DNA from: Alopecurus myosuroides
Taxonomy: Eukaryota; Streptophyta; Magnoliopsida; Poales; Poaceae
Length of the DNA: 64,000 nucleotides
Reading direction: 5' to 3'
NCBI GenBank assembly: GCA_028641055.1
Contig: CM054060.1
Coordinates: 53,842,292-53,906,291 of the forward strand
Shown here: piece after piece, positions 43,682 through 54,544 of the stretch
Numbering within the stretch: position 1 is the first letter of the stretch
Layout of the letters: each line of letters opens with the position of its first letter
The notes under the pieces: generated by a model
Seen by the model: only the letters and a program-made list of their open reading frames with translations
What the model was told of the DNA's origin: nothing
Databases searched by the model: none
Position numbers and translations under genes: made by a program

Positions 43682-44356
43682 CTGCAATGCACAAATTATA
43701 TACCAAAGAATTCTCTCCTTATGTCAATGTTGCTTTTATCATGATACCACATGGCCTGACCATTAGCTACTCTATAGTGTAACAGCCAATCCAATAGAAA
43801 GAATACGATCTAGTGACAACATGATCTTAATAAGATTGAAGAAAATAATGGAATGGTACACATTAACATGAAATAATTATGGTTATATTAGCACTGAAAA
43901 TTTCTAAACTACTAAACAGTAAACGCTTGCATGTAATATGGTGTCATCAGATTTTTCCAACAATGATACAGCAAGTGCAATCTATACCCTCAACCAATCC
44001 GGCAGAATCATTATGTGCTTTCTTACGTGGATAAAGTACATGTCAGCTAAATAAAAAATATCACTATAATCTAGTAGTGCAATATGCAGAAGGAAAAAGT
44101 AACATACAAATGATTTTTGGGACCTTATTATCCATATATTTACATATGGTCTAAAATAAGTTTGCAAAAAAACATGCAGCAACTGTACATTCTGAAATAT
44201 TTTTCAAGAGCTTATCAACTGTTGAGGTAACGGACATATGACGAAGGAATGCATAAAGCATTGGTAACAACACAGATAGGATTAGAAACCTATATATAGC
44301 TGTGTGTGCAGTCGCTGATTTAGGCAAATGGTGCCAGAAAAGAACAACCATCATTG

Positions 44357-44739
44357 TCAAGGGCTAAGGTAATCAAGGTGACCTGCAATGAGTTATAGAA
44401 CTGAAGCTGAAGTTAAACGTTGTAATAGGCTATTTTATCAACAAATTTATTTCTGAAAAGCCAATCAGTAGTACTCTACTTGACAACAAACAGTAAGCAG
44501 TAATGCTAGAACAATTTTGTACTAAAATCTCACGAAGCAAGATCGAATTTTTTATCTAAATTTTACCAAGAAACATGAGATCTCACAAACCAAAACTGCA
44601 AAAAATTACTTCTAAGAAACAGGGAGAAGCGAAGTGAACTGGTAACCATGTAATACTAAAAAAATGACTTACCACTTTCCATGATCCCCAAGGCCACATC
44701 AACATCCGCACACAGCTTCTCCTCTTCAGTCCAGGCGCT
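44357..44739 (-). CDS. Unrecognised candidate exon pair
   Basis: Exon 44673-44739 (acceptor TTTTCAG, donor GTGGTAAG) reads SAWTEEEKLCADVDVALGIMES. A second exon starting at 44382 (acceptor CATTGCAG) would add GHLDYLSP and a stop at 44357-44359. The splice borders are good and the first peptide looks protein-like, but no domain is recognised. It may belong with the exons at 43473-43681 as one gene or as alternative ends. Confidence 0.3.
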
Positions 44740-44905
44740 CTGAAAACAAAAGAATAAAAGCAAAGGACAGCGCTAATGAGTGTCCATATTCTTCGAATTA
44801 GTAGAATTATATAGGAGAAACTCTTGGTGTGTACCATTAACATAAAGCATAACTGACTGGACATATTCTTAGGAAAATAGATTAAAAAAATCATCAATTC
44901 CCAAG

Positions 44906-45040
44906 TCATCTAACCTCTAGAAATTGTGATATAGTTTCTAGCAGATTGTAACAAAATTTTAGGTCCATTGTTATCTAACCTCTAGAAATCGTGTAGAGTT
45001 TCCAGTAGATTGTAATATTTTTTAGTTCTATTGTCATCTA
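44906..45040. repeat. Tandem duplication of about 65 bp
   Basis: CTAACCTCTAGAAATTGTG... at about 44910 recurs at about 44975, with shared CAGATTGTAA and TCCATTGTTATCT/TCTATTGTCATCT blocks. No coding content. Confidence 0.6.
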
Positions 45041-45549
45041 TATAAGGATGGCACTTTACTTGCATAGCAGGTGGATCGATATAAACTTCTAAGAATCACA
45101 TGTCACCTGACCTCCATGAATTTGAGAAATCTGTTTGATGATAATAAACGAATATGGCTGCACTGACGAACATACCTCTTGCAAATAATATGACATGCAA
45201 CAATTAATCAGTCAAACCTAACAAAGAAACGAATATGCAAATCTCGGAACATATACATGAATACAAACTATCTGCATCTAATCAGAATACAAATCTGTAT
45301 ACTAATTGGTACTGGAGTAGAAAATATCTTAGAAGGTGGGGATATTACCTCAATTAAAGATTAGTTAGCAACTGAGCGTTCATATCAGCTTTTTTGCAAA
45401 CACTGCAGATAATAAAGATAAAAGAGCACACACGCTCCACCAAGGGCTCATAATAAGCCTAACCAAACAGGGAGTGCACAAAGCGGCTTAAGGGGACGAA
45501 AAGTACATGTAGCAGCACTGAAGTCGGATTAGAGATAGAGAGCAGGAGC

Positions 45550-46060
45550 ACGTGCCGTCGGATGACATGAAGTGGATCACGGGCGTTAGAGCCACCAGAA
45601 GAGGGCACACTCATGGCTGGAGCACGTCGAGAACGCCGCTACTTGCTGCGCCGGAGCTCCGATGCGGCCATGCCTTATCCACGACGACGGCTTGCTGTGG
45701 AGGCGGCACCGTCAGCTCTGGCCGGAGCTCCGGCGGTGGACCAGCCGTCGGGGATGAGTTGCTTGGCCTCGGCCTATCCAGTTGGCGTCTTCGCTCCGTA
45801 GAGGAGCGCGCTGGCACCTCGCGCCGCGGCCGGTCAATATCCGGCCGTGCCGGTCGCAGCGCTGCCGCGCTGTAGCATCACCGCGCTGATCCACGAGCAG
45901 GAAGCAAAGAACCGCCCATGCTGCACCTGCGCCGTCCAACCCGAGAGAGAAATTGAGATGCGGGCGCTGGGGAGGCGTGCAGCGTGCTCAGTAGAACGGC
46001 AAGAAAAGGCAGAAGATTCAGACTTTGGGAGAGAACAGAGAAGAACCATCGAGTGTTACA
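45550..46060 (-). promoter_or_regulatory. Second GC-rich island, likely promoter/first exon of a minus-strand gene
   Basis: A roughly 500 bp GC- and CpG-rich block bordered by AT-rich sequence. Several overlapping open frames exist on both strands, none with a known motif. Its place upstream (minus strand) of the candidate exons at 43.5-44.7 kb suggests a shared gene. No start codon can be picked. Confidence 0.35.
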
Positions 46061-46289
46061 GGGAAGCCACGACGTGGTCAAAGCAGTGGATAGACCAGAT
46101 ATAGTACAGGACGCGTCGTGGGACGTGGGAGTGGGCCCCTTTTCCAGATATTTTTTTTGACGCCCATACAAACGCTTGGTGGAGGCGAACCGGCAATCAG
46201 CCGGTCATGCGACGCGCAACCGGTAACCTAGCGTTGCAGGGCTTTAAAAAAAAGGCCGGAAATTGCTGAAGTGCCAACGGAACACGAGA

Positions 46290-46945
46290 TTGACCGTTGA
46301 ATGAGACACGCGTCAGCGCTATATAGAGCAAAACTGCGAATCTACAGTACCACGATCGCTAGGATGGCGAGAAGAAGTTCTGCCTTAATAGAGGAGACAA
46401 CAGAGGGCGACCCCTCCCAAGCTTCTCTCCGGCACCGGAAGCATGGCCCCTCCCGAGCTCGCATGCCCTTCCCTTCTCTTTTGGTCGTCCTTATCCAGCC
46501 TCTCCCATCTTCGCTCTCTCCCCTCTCTCGAGATCATACTTCTCCTACCCCCAAGATCTGCTCCGCCTCGACCTCCTGTACCCTCCGGGCTTCGGCCATG
46601 GCTACATCCAGACGGTGGCGCTCGTATTCATTATCCTTCAACTAAGTAAGCCCCTACTCCTTCCCCCAACTAATTTTTCTTATCTTGTTGCTGCGGATTT
46701 TGCAGGCTGCCGCCCTGAATCACATCTTGCAGCGCCTCTCTTCTTTCAGCTAGCACCTCGGAAGCATTAGGATAAAAAGAAGAATTGTAGAGTAGGTAGC
46801 TTCCACTACATATTAATGGCATGTGCAGTAGCTTGTGATTAAATTGAAGAGTTAAATGCATCGGTGGTCCCTATTCTTTCCCCGAATTGTCGATTGGGTC
46901 TGAATTCTTTCAAAGCCCTATTTTGAGTCATATTTCTTTCTAAAG
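46290..46945 (+). other. Possible small two-exon transcript, unrecognised
   Basis: The plus strand has a frame reading DLLRLDLLYPPGFGHGYIQT then VALVFIILQL (about 46555-46645). A donor CTAA/GTAAGC follows, then an acceptor GATTTTGCAG at about 46705. The peptide looks like a membrane segment, but no in-frame ATG is found upstream. It could be a gene remnant. Confidence 0.25.
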
Positions 46946-46950
46946 GTGTT

Positions 46951-47184
46951 TGTTACGAGTAGGGATCGAGAGAGCAAAACGAGAGAATGAAAAGTGTGTC
47001 TTTATTGATGATCGAATCCGATACTTATACAAGGTGAATGGGTGCTTCCAAAGGATGCGTCGTTTGCATAGTCGGTTCCTGGAGGCGACGCTCCAGGATC
47101 CTAACTGCCTACGGTTTCCACAATTGTGGGTTACAAGTGCGGGGATTATCCCCTGAAATAAATAGGATATAGTTATTTCTAACA
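46951..47184 (-). repeat. Copia-2 3' LTR
   Basis: 234 bp, identical by eye to 52749-52982. Zero differences over 234 bp points to a very recent insertion, although the short LTR limits dating. Confidence 0.93.
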
Positions 47185-47564
47185 CTCCCCCTAATCACCG
47201 CTACACTTCATAAGGATCCATCATCATCTTGATTAAGTCTCCTCCAAAAACCCTGTGGGAAAAATATGAGGAGTAGTGTAGGATATGTTGGTAAAACTCC
47301 TTCAAACCCCGTGGGAAAATAAGGAGAAAATGATCCAACATATAATGATTATTGCCCCTCTTAACTCAATATGAAGTATATCCATAGAATTCAGAGTACA
47401 ATAAATATGTCGTGTATACTTTCCTAAAAACCCCGGTGGGGAAAACAGAAAGTATGACATATGATCTCATGTTGATATTACCTCATTAAAAACCTTAATG
47501 AGAACCTGAAAAGTAAACTCATACAAGGAAAAGAGTGTAATATGATGCTTTGAACAGGAATAGT

Positions 47565-50500
47565 TCAGGAAGATACTCCCCCTGACTCTTGCAAATCCCG
47601 AAGCCGTCGCATACCAATCCCATGAATGTATTTCTGGAATGTTGAAGTTGGTAGAGACTTCGTGAAAAGATCAGCGAGGTTATCACATGATTTGACTTGC
47701 AAGATGTTGATTTCCCCACTCTTCTGGAGTTCATGGGGATAAAACAACTTAGGGGCAATATGCTTGGTGATATTGCTCTTTATGTATCCTGTTTGCATCT
47801 GTGCAACACAAGCCGCATTATCTTCGTAGATAATAGTGGGTGATTCGATAGAACCAATTCCACATGACTGTTGTATGTGGTTTATCATTCTGCGAAGCCA
47901 CACACATTCGCGTGATGCCTCATATAATGCAATTATTTCAGAATGATTGGTGGACGTTGCAACCAGGGTCTGTTTCGAAGACTTCCATGATATGGCTGTT
48001 CCACCATGTAGGAACACAAAGCCGGTTTGCGATCTGGCATTATGGGGATCAGATAAATAGCCAGCATCAGTGTATCCAATCATACTGGAATCCAGATTTC
48101 TCTGGAACTGAAAAAACAGGCCAAGATCCTTTGTGCCTTGGAGATATCGAAAAACATTCTTGACTCCCGCCCAATGGCGTTTGGTGGGAGCTGCGCTGTG
48201 TCTAGCAAGTAGATTCACTGCAAATGCGAGGTCAGGTCTCGTACAATTTGCAAGATACATAAGCGCTCCAATGGCACTGAGATATGGAACCTCTGGTCCC
48301 AACATATCTTCTCCATCATCCCTCGGCCTGAACGGATCTTTCTCTACGTCTAGAGATCGAACCACCATGGGAGTTTTAGATGGGTAGGATTTGTCCATAT
48401 TGAATTTCTCCAATATTTTCTGGATATAGGCAGCTTGGTGTACCATTATTCCCGAGGGAAGGTGCTCGAGTTGAAGACCCAAGCAAAATTTGGTTTTACC
48501 CAAATCCTTCATCTCAAATTCCATCTTTAGATGATTGCGTGCTTCATCAATGTCTTGTGCGTTGCCAATGATGTTGAGATCATCGACGTACACAGAAATG
48601 ATGCAAAATCCTGAAGAGGACTTCTTGATGAAGACACATGGGCAGTCATCACTGTTGGAGTAACCTTTTTGAAGAAGGAACTCACTAAGTCGGTTGTACC
48701 ACATCCGCCCCGACTGCTTCAAGCCGTATAAAGACTTGTTAAGTTTTACACAGTACATGTTGCGTTTTGCGCTTGCATCCGGGACAGAGATTCCGTCAGG
48801 AACCTTCATGTAAATGTCCGAATCTAGTGACCCGTAAAGATATGCGGTCACGACATCCATCAACTGCATAGATAGACGATTTTGCACTGCCAAAGATATT
48901 AGATATCGGAAAGTGATACCACTCATCACTGGAGAATATGTTTCATTGAAATCAATGCCGGGTCTCTGCGTGAAACCCTGTGCTACGAGCCTTGCTTTGT
49001 ATCTCACCACCTCATTGTTCTCATTCCGTTTCCGGAGGAAAACCCATTTGAATCCCACAGGAAAAACATTGGGAGGTGTTGGTATTGCTTCTGTGAATAC
49101 CTTCCTTTTATTAAGCGAGGCTAGTTCTGCTTGTATTGCATCCTTCCATTGAGGCCAGTCGGAGCGTTTTTCACACTCAACGATAGTCCTTGGATCATGA
49201 TCATTAAGAAGGGTATTTGCAATTGTAGCAGAAAAATAACTGTCGACAATCGTAGACTTACGGTTGAATGATTCTCTAGAATCGATATAGTTGATGGATA
49301 TCTCCTGCACCCTTGATGACTCTTCGTGATTTCCCAATACGCGTGAGTCTAGGTGTTCCGATGTTCCAGCCAGTGTGTGCAAGCTGGAGCTGGGTTGTGG
49401 AGGTTGCCCTTCCACTGGGTGTATACTACCCATAAGGTGTTTGTCAACGTTGAGTTGACTTGCATTTACTGACTTCGACGAGTTTCTCCTCGCTCTCCTT
49501 TGCTGCTTGCGGGAAGCAGGATCCGGGTCAGATGCCTTACTACTCCCCCTCTTTCTAGGAATTGGGAGTTGAGTGGTTTTAGTTGGTACCTCCACTCTTT
49601 CGGGCGCATTTCTGGCGGGATTCAAGGATTTTGTGACACCTTTTAGATCAGTAAATGAATCTGGCAGATTATTTGCAAGATGTTGCAAATTTATTATTTT
49701 CCGAACTTGGAGTTCAGTTTCTTGGGTACGTGGATCGGAGGCTGAAATGGCAAGAGCATTCCAATCAATTTCCGGGCATTCTTTCTGGTACTTGAAATCT
49801 CCCCCTAATGCCGGGAAATGTTCCTCGTCAAAGATACAATCAGCGTGACGGGCTGTGAATAGATCCCCAGTAAGGGGTTCCAGGTACTTAATAATCGACG
49901 GCGATTTGTACCCCACATAGATCCCCAGTTTTCTGTGTGGGCCCATGGATGTCCGCTGAGGTGGTGAGATCGGGATGTATGTAGCACATCCGAACTTACG
50001 CAGATGGGAAATGCTAGGTGGATTTCCACGTACCAATTGCAGAGGGGAAGTACTGTGATATGCAGTAGGTCGCAATTGTATTAAGTCGGCAGCGTGTAAA
50101 ACTGCATGACCCCAACACGAGGTTGGCAAGCTGCAATTCAGCAACAAAGGTCTTGCAATGAGTTTGATCCTCTTAATTAAAGATTCAGCCAAACCATTTT
50201 GAGTGTGGACGTATGGAACAGAGTGCTGAACTTCAATCCCCAAAGCCATGCAATAGTCATTGAAAGCACGTGAGGAGAATTCTGCAGCATTGTCCATGCG
50301 AATAGTTTTAATTCGACTTTCTGGATAATGGGCCTGTAACTTAATTACTTCCCTCATTATCTTGGCAAATGCATGGTTCCGTGTGGAAAGAAGGCACACA
50401 TGTGACCATCGTGTAGATGCGTCAATAAGGACCATGAAATACCTAAACGGTCCAGACAATGGTTGGATGGGACCACAAATGTCTCCTTGAATTCGTTCAA

Positions 50501-50951
50501 GAAATTGAAGTGGTTCAGCTTGTATTTTGAGGTGTGAAGGTCTCAGAATAAGCTTTCCCGTGGCACATGATGTGCACACAAAATCCGATGACTGAGGAAA
50601 TTTGGACTCAAGCAAATTGTGACCAATGGAATTGCTAGTAATCTTCCTCATCATCCCGATACCGGGATGGCCTAGGCGATCATGCCAAGTTTGGAATGCG
50701 TTAACATTCTGGAAAATTACCTTGTAAGCAACATGTTCTACGGGCTTAATGTACGTATAGTACAGTCCGGACGATAGAGAAGGAATTTTTTCAAGTACTT
50801 GCTTGCCATATCCGTAATCTTTTGTGAAGAGTAAATATTCCTCTTTGTTGTCTTCATGGGTTTCAATGTGAAAACCATTCTTACGGATATCTCGATAACT
50901 GATTAGGGTACGTGAAGAATCGGGATACAATAATGCATCCTCAATTGTCAC
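47565..50951 (-). CDS. Copia-2 Pol: integrase, reverse transcriptase, RNase H (intact ORF)
   Basis: 1128 codons without a stop. The start at 50951 lies in the last part of the protease (TIEDALLYPDSSRTLISYRD), so it is an internal residue; the normal Gag-PR start is missing. Integrase has an HHCC zinc domain (WHDRLGHPG ... CTSCATGK, about 88-140) and catalytic residues in GDICGPIQ, RMDNAAEFSS and NGLAESLIKR. RT runs from GFKWVFLRKR through MDVVTAYLYG to YVDDLNIIGN (about 790). RNase H shows YTDAGYLSDPHNARSQTGFV and TNHSEIIALYEA, ending with DNLADLFTKSLPT. All catalytic residues I can check are present. Whether it is translated without an upstream Gag is unknown. Confidence 0.92.
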   Translation of the reverse strand: MTIEDALLYPDSSRTLISYRDIRKNGFHIETHEDNKEEYLLFTKDYGYGKQVLEKIPSLSSGLYYTYIKPVEHVAYKVIFQNVNAFQTWHDRLGHPGIGMMRKITSNSIGHNLLESKFPQSSDFVCTSCATGKLILRPSHLKIQAEPLQFLERIQGDICGPIQPLSGPFRYFMVLIDASTRWSHVCLLSTRNHAFAKIMREVIKLQAHYPESRIKTIRMDNAAEFSSRAFNDYCMALGIEVQHSVPYVHTQNGLAESLIKRIKLIARPLLLNCSLPTSCWGHAVLHAADLIQLRPTAYHSTSPLQLVRGNPPSISHLRKFGCATYIPISPPQRTSMGPHRKLGIYVGYKSPSIIKYLEPLTGDLFTARHADCIFDEEHFPALGGDFKYQKECPEIDWNALAISASDPRTQETELQVRKIINLQHLANNLPDSFTDLKGVTKSLNPARNAPERVEVPTKTTQLPIPRKRGSSKASDPDPASRKQQRRARRNSSKSVNASQLNVDKHLMGSIHPVEGQPPQPSSSLHTLAGTSEHLDSRVLGNHEESSRVQEISINYIDSRESFNRKSTIVDSYFSATIANTLLNDHDPRTIVECEKRSDWPQWKDAIQAELASLNKRKVFTEAIPTPPNVFPVGFKWVFLRKRNENNEVVRYKARLVAQGFTQRPGIDFNETYSPVMSGITFRYLISLAVQNRLSMQLMDVVTAYLYGSLDSDIYMKVPDGISVPDASAKRNMYCVKLNKSLYGLKQSGRMWYNRLSEFLLQKGYSNSDDCPCVFIKKSSSGFCIISVYVDDLNIIGNAQDIDEARNHLKMEFEMKDLGKTKFCLGLQLEHLPSGIMVHQAAYIQKILEKFNMDKSYPSKTPMVVRSLDVEKDPFRPRDDGEDMLGPEVPYLSAIGALMYLANCTRPDLAFAVNLLARHSAAPTKRHWAGVKNVFRYLQGTKDLGLFFQFQRNLDSSMIGYTDAGYLSDPHNARSQTGFVFLHGGTAISWKSSKQTLVATSTNHSEIIALYEASRECVWLRRMINHIQQSCGIGSIESPTIIYEDNAACVAQMQTGYIKSNITKHIAPKLFYPHELQKSGEINILQVKSCDNLADLFTKSLPTSTFQKYIHGIGMRRLRDLQESGGVSS

Positions 50952-50959
50952 TTGTGTTT

Positions 50960-52735
50960 ATTGGAGTAGATCTAGCAGCATTAGCAGAGTTTACTCACGC
51001 TTCGAATGTCTTATGTCATATCTTAATTAAATGTCCGGGAGAGCACATTGGCAATCATAATGTCAAAGGACAAAATGTAGGCTTAAACAGTAGGTGTAGA
51101 TAAATCTACACACCACTCATGATCCCAAGACATCAATTTGACGAAATCACTTTTAATTTTGCGTTTGTATTTGCAAGAAATTAAAAATCTCGATTGCAAA
51201 TTGACGTAATAATCTCGACATGTACGAAACATGGAAATATATTTACATCTACGATAGTCTGGAATACATTGTACTCGACAGAGAAACGGTACTGAAATAA
51301 ATCAGACCCTAGTGCTACTGTTAAGTTGATCTGCTAATAATTTCAACTAGTAGTACCAGTACTATGTGAAGAGATCAAAACAGTACAATAGAAAATAAAT
51401 AACAGCTACGGCTGTTAGTGCCCAGCCAACAAAGACTAGAGAATTAATAAACACATAGCCACGCGCTGTCACATGCACATGGCCACGCGCGAGGCAACCC
51501 CAACTTGGTCGGTCCGTGACTCTGGATACGAAGAGCAACCAAAGAAAATTCCCCATCGCTTCTTCATCCACAGACGGAGAACACCATAGCGGGCCGAACC
51601 AGCACACCCAGCAGCATTCACCGGCGGCGAGCGAAGCTACCACCACGCCCGCGCTCGTCCTCGTCCTCGGACCCTCCAGGAAGGATGGTGCCTGGTGCGA
51701 CGCCGTTGCAGGCGCCGTTCGCGAGGCCAAGCGCGGCCGGGCTCCAGGTGCCGGCGCGGCGGCCACGGCTGGTCGTTGGCGAGTCCGCCGACGGGCTGGG
51801 CAGCGGGAGGCCGAGGGCCACGAGACGGCGACGTGCGCGCAGCCTCGGCGAAGGCGGCGGTGTCGCCGGATTTGCCGAAGGCAGAGGCGCGGTGGCCGTG
51901 TTCACATCCATGGCCGTGAAGCCGAGGGATGTCGACACATCGTCCTGCGCAGCGGCCATCTCAGTGCCGCTCCCGCCGTTTCCCGGAGGCAGAGCAGCCG
52001 CAGATGCGACGTGCATCCTCGGGGCTGCCGGACCGGCGAGGAGCCAGACCTCCAACGCCGGCACCGAGGACGCGACATGCAGCGCGGCCGTGTGGTTGTG
52101 GGAGCCGTCCACGCCAGAGGCGAACACGAAGGAAGACGCTTCGGTTAGCGCTGAGACATAGGCGAGAGCGTCGCCCTCCATCTCGACAACCGCAGGGGTC
52201 GGAGGCAGTTGGCGCGGCGTAGTGACGTTGGCGTCAATTGCGGCTGCACTGGAGGTGCCGCCGAACTCGAAGACGGAGGTGGGTGACTGCCCAACCGCAT
52301 CCAAGTCGACGGCGGTTCCATACGCGTGCAGGGGACAGACCACCCACCCGTGCGTTGAGCAACAGAACGGTGGTGGTGGCCTGTCGACCCCAAGCAGTGG
52401 TGTGGAAGGCACCTGCAGCGGCGCGACGTGGTTCGCCGGACCGGCACCGATGTGGTGGTAGCGGCGAGGGCCGCGGAAACTGCTTGTGCCACGGCGGCGC
52501 GCACAGTAGCCTCCTGCACCGTGGCGGCGGCCAATGTAGCGGCCAACACCGTAGCGCCGGCTATCAAAGCGGCGGCGACCTCCAATAAGTCCCAGTCGGC
52601 GGTGATGTGCGACCAAACGGCGGCGACGGCCGTCATCCCGCAGCAGGCGGTAAGGGTACATGTCGGGCTGGAAACGAGGCATCGTTCTTACCTCTTTTCT
52701 TGTTCTTCGTCGGAATCTCTCTCTTGGAGAGCAAA
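50960..52735. other. Foreign sequence occupying the gag/protease slot of Copia-2
   Basis: Just above the protease remnant the minus-strand frame meets a stop within 10 codons, and no Gag, zinc knuckle or DTG/DSG motif is visible in any frame to the 5' LTR. 50960-51350 is AT-rich. 51490-52700 is very GC-rich with long open frames on both strands (for example 51618-52775 minus, 51516-52148 plus). A minus-strand frame ends in GYVFINSLVFVGWALTAVAV plus IYFLLYCFDLFT (51362 on), which looks like a membrane segment. The contents resemble captured host genic DNA, but I cannot identify the donor gene. Confidence 0.6.
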
Positions 52736-52748
52736 GGTGCTGATAACG

Positions 52749-52982
52749 TGTTACGAGTAGGGATCGAGAGAGCAAAACGAGAGAATGAAAAGTGTGTCTT
52801 TATTGATGATCGAATCCGATACTTATACAAGGTGAATGGGTGCTTCCAAAGGATGCGTCGTTTGCATAGTCGGTTCCTGGAGGCGACGCTCCAGGATCCT
52901 AACTGCCTACGGTTTCCACAATTGTGGGTTACAAGTGCGGGGATTATCCCCTGAAATAAATAGGATATAGTTATTTCTAACA
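52749..52982 (-). repeat. Copia-2 5' LTR
   Basis: 234 bp promoter-side LTR in element orientation. The right flank starts with the second GTGTT copy, followed by gene-like sequence. Confidence 0.93.
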
Positions 52983-54383
52983 GTGTTCACGCCAGGTCCA
53001 AAACTCGTCTCAGCAACGCTGACCAGCTCCACGTTGACAATGGGCCCGGCGGACGTGTAACCGATGGGCGCGCAAGTTTGCAAGTCCCGTCTCATTATTC
53101 CAAGTCCTCTCATTTCTTAGTCCCTGGTTCTATCCCAATCCCGTCTCATTATTCCACAGCGACCAGCGGCAGAGGCGTTGCTACGGGGACTAGGGTCGTT
53201 GATAGGAGGCGCTGGTCGGGAGGTGGCGGCCGCGAGGATGGCGCAAGATCTGCGTTGAATCATCCTCCACATTACGGTGGGGAACCCTAACCCTAAATTT
53301 CTCGGTTCTGCTTTCTATGCATCTGGTTATATGATTGGCTACTATTATTGTCCGAAACATCGGTACATTTTGACTATTATCTGTTACTTAGGACCACTTG
53401 AGGAGCTTTTAAACGTAGAGATCAACTACGGGGGATTCTAAAAGAATTACTCTGCTCCCATAAAAACCCTTGTTGGTCCGTGAATGGTCTCAAAAGATAG
53501 GAAGAAAAGGTGTATTGCCAAGTTGAAGTGCAGATTGTTTTTGGTGTTGCAAAGAAGGAACACCACCAAGTTATCCACGTGGGTGTTGAGTAGCACGCGT
53601 CTTATTGCTAGCTACGAGGCACTCGGCAGGGTAAGAGGGGATGGCGACTAGGGCAAACCTTAGGTGGGCAGCGTCAGGGGCTGTCGAACTGATGGTCTAA
53701 CCACTACGCCCCTTTTCATCCTCCGAACGTCTACTAGGTCAAAAATCCCAATAGGAGTCTAAGCCCAATAGAAATTTTTATCATCGTCCTAATTAGCTTT
53801 CAGCACTTTAAGCATGTGCCCTAAAAAAGCACTTTAAGCATGGGACACTTCAAGTTTACCTACACTTGGACTAGAGCCGAATACCATATGCGCCCAATAG
53901 GCAATAGTTAGTAGCGACGCCTAGCAGAACGTATCAACTCTAAACTGTACGGAAAATTCAGTCGGACAAACAAGCACATTACATCTTATATGAAATTTGG
54001 TTTGCCTCGTGATATACACTAGTCGGGGTGCTACTCCTCCGCCCCTCAATGCAACCATGGGAGGCAGGATGGCGGTAAAACGAGTCAGGAAGACAGAACA
54101 CTAAATACCTATTCCATAGTAGTTTCCACATTTTGTGAAGGCGTGAAGAAAACACACATCGAATGAAGTTACCGTTTAGGAAGTTTCCTAGAATCGCACA
54201 CAATAATTATTGGCAAACCGTATATAATATTACGCACACATTTGGATTCACATAAACGTGTGTGATGTCATCAATCTCTTCAGGCGGTCATGATATATAA
54301 ACCGTGTGTAATATATGACACACATTTGGCAGTTCCAACCATGTGCGACTTACCAGACATCGCACACGGGTGTATCACTCGTT
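52983..54383. other. Intergenic with gene-like remnant and small repeats
   Basis: The minus strand at 52983-53090 reads TSAGPIVNVELVSVAETSFG then PGVNT, protein-like, cut by Copia-2. Its continuation past the element at 46950 soon meets a stop. CCCGTCTCATTATTCCA occurs twice (about 53085 and 53139). The rest has no supported gene. Confidence 0.35.
54180..54375. repeat. Clustered CGTGTGTGATG/GCACAC words, possible CACTA fragment
   Basis: Several inverted and direct copies of GTGTGTAAT/GTGTGCGA-like words occur within 200 bp, next to the Gypsy-2 LTR. This resembles CACTA subterminal repeats but lacks matching ends. Confidence 0.3.
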
Positions 54384-54544
54384 TGTCAGGAGAGAGGACT
54401 CTGCCCCCTACTGCTGTTGTTGTAATTTATTTTGAAGTACTCTTAAGAGCCTAATCAAGCATTGGCTGTAAAAATGCACCTTTACTCATGGCTCTTCTAG
54501 AACTATAAAACCAGGGAGAATGGGTGGTGGTCAGTTGAAAGCAA

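Larger units (their letters stand above)
46951..52982 (-). mobile_element. Young Copia element (Copia-2) with intact pol but no gag
   Basis: 6032 bp on the minus strand. The two 234 bp LTRs (46951-47184 and 52749-52982) are identical by eye, with TGTTACGAG/TTCTAACA ends and a GTGTT target duplication (46946-46950 and 52983-52987). A polypurine tract (minus strand ATTAGGGGGAG, about 47185-47195) lies beside the 3' LTR. A primer-like TTATCAGCAC, seen in many plant Copia elements, lies beside the 5' LTR at about 52738-52747. The pol ORF at 47565-50951 is uninterrupted. The 1.7 kb where Gag and protease belong holds unrelated sequence. The element is therefore very recent and must have used Gag from another copy. 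Confidence 0.93.

Noticed and set aside
46443..46649. 68-codon plus-strand ORF starting MAPPELACPS
   Set aside because: The more protein-like peptide lies in another frame without an ATG; no homology is recognised.
51516..52775. The long overlapping ORFs on both strands as a normal host gene
   Set aside because: They lie wholly inside Copia-2 between LTR and pol, in very GC-rich sequence where stops are rare. At best they are captured fragments.
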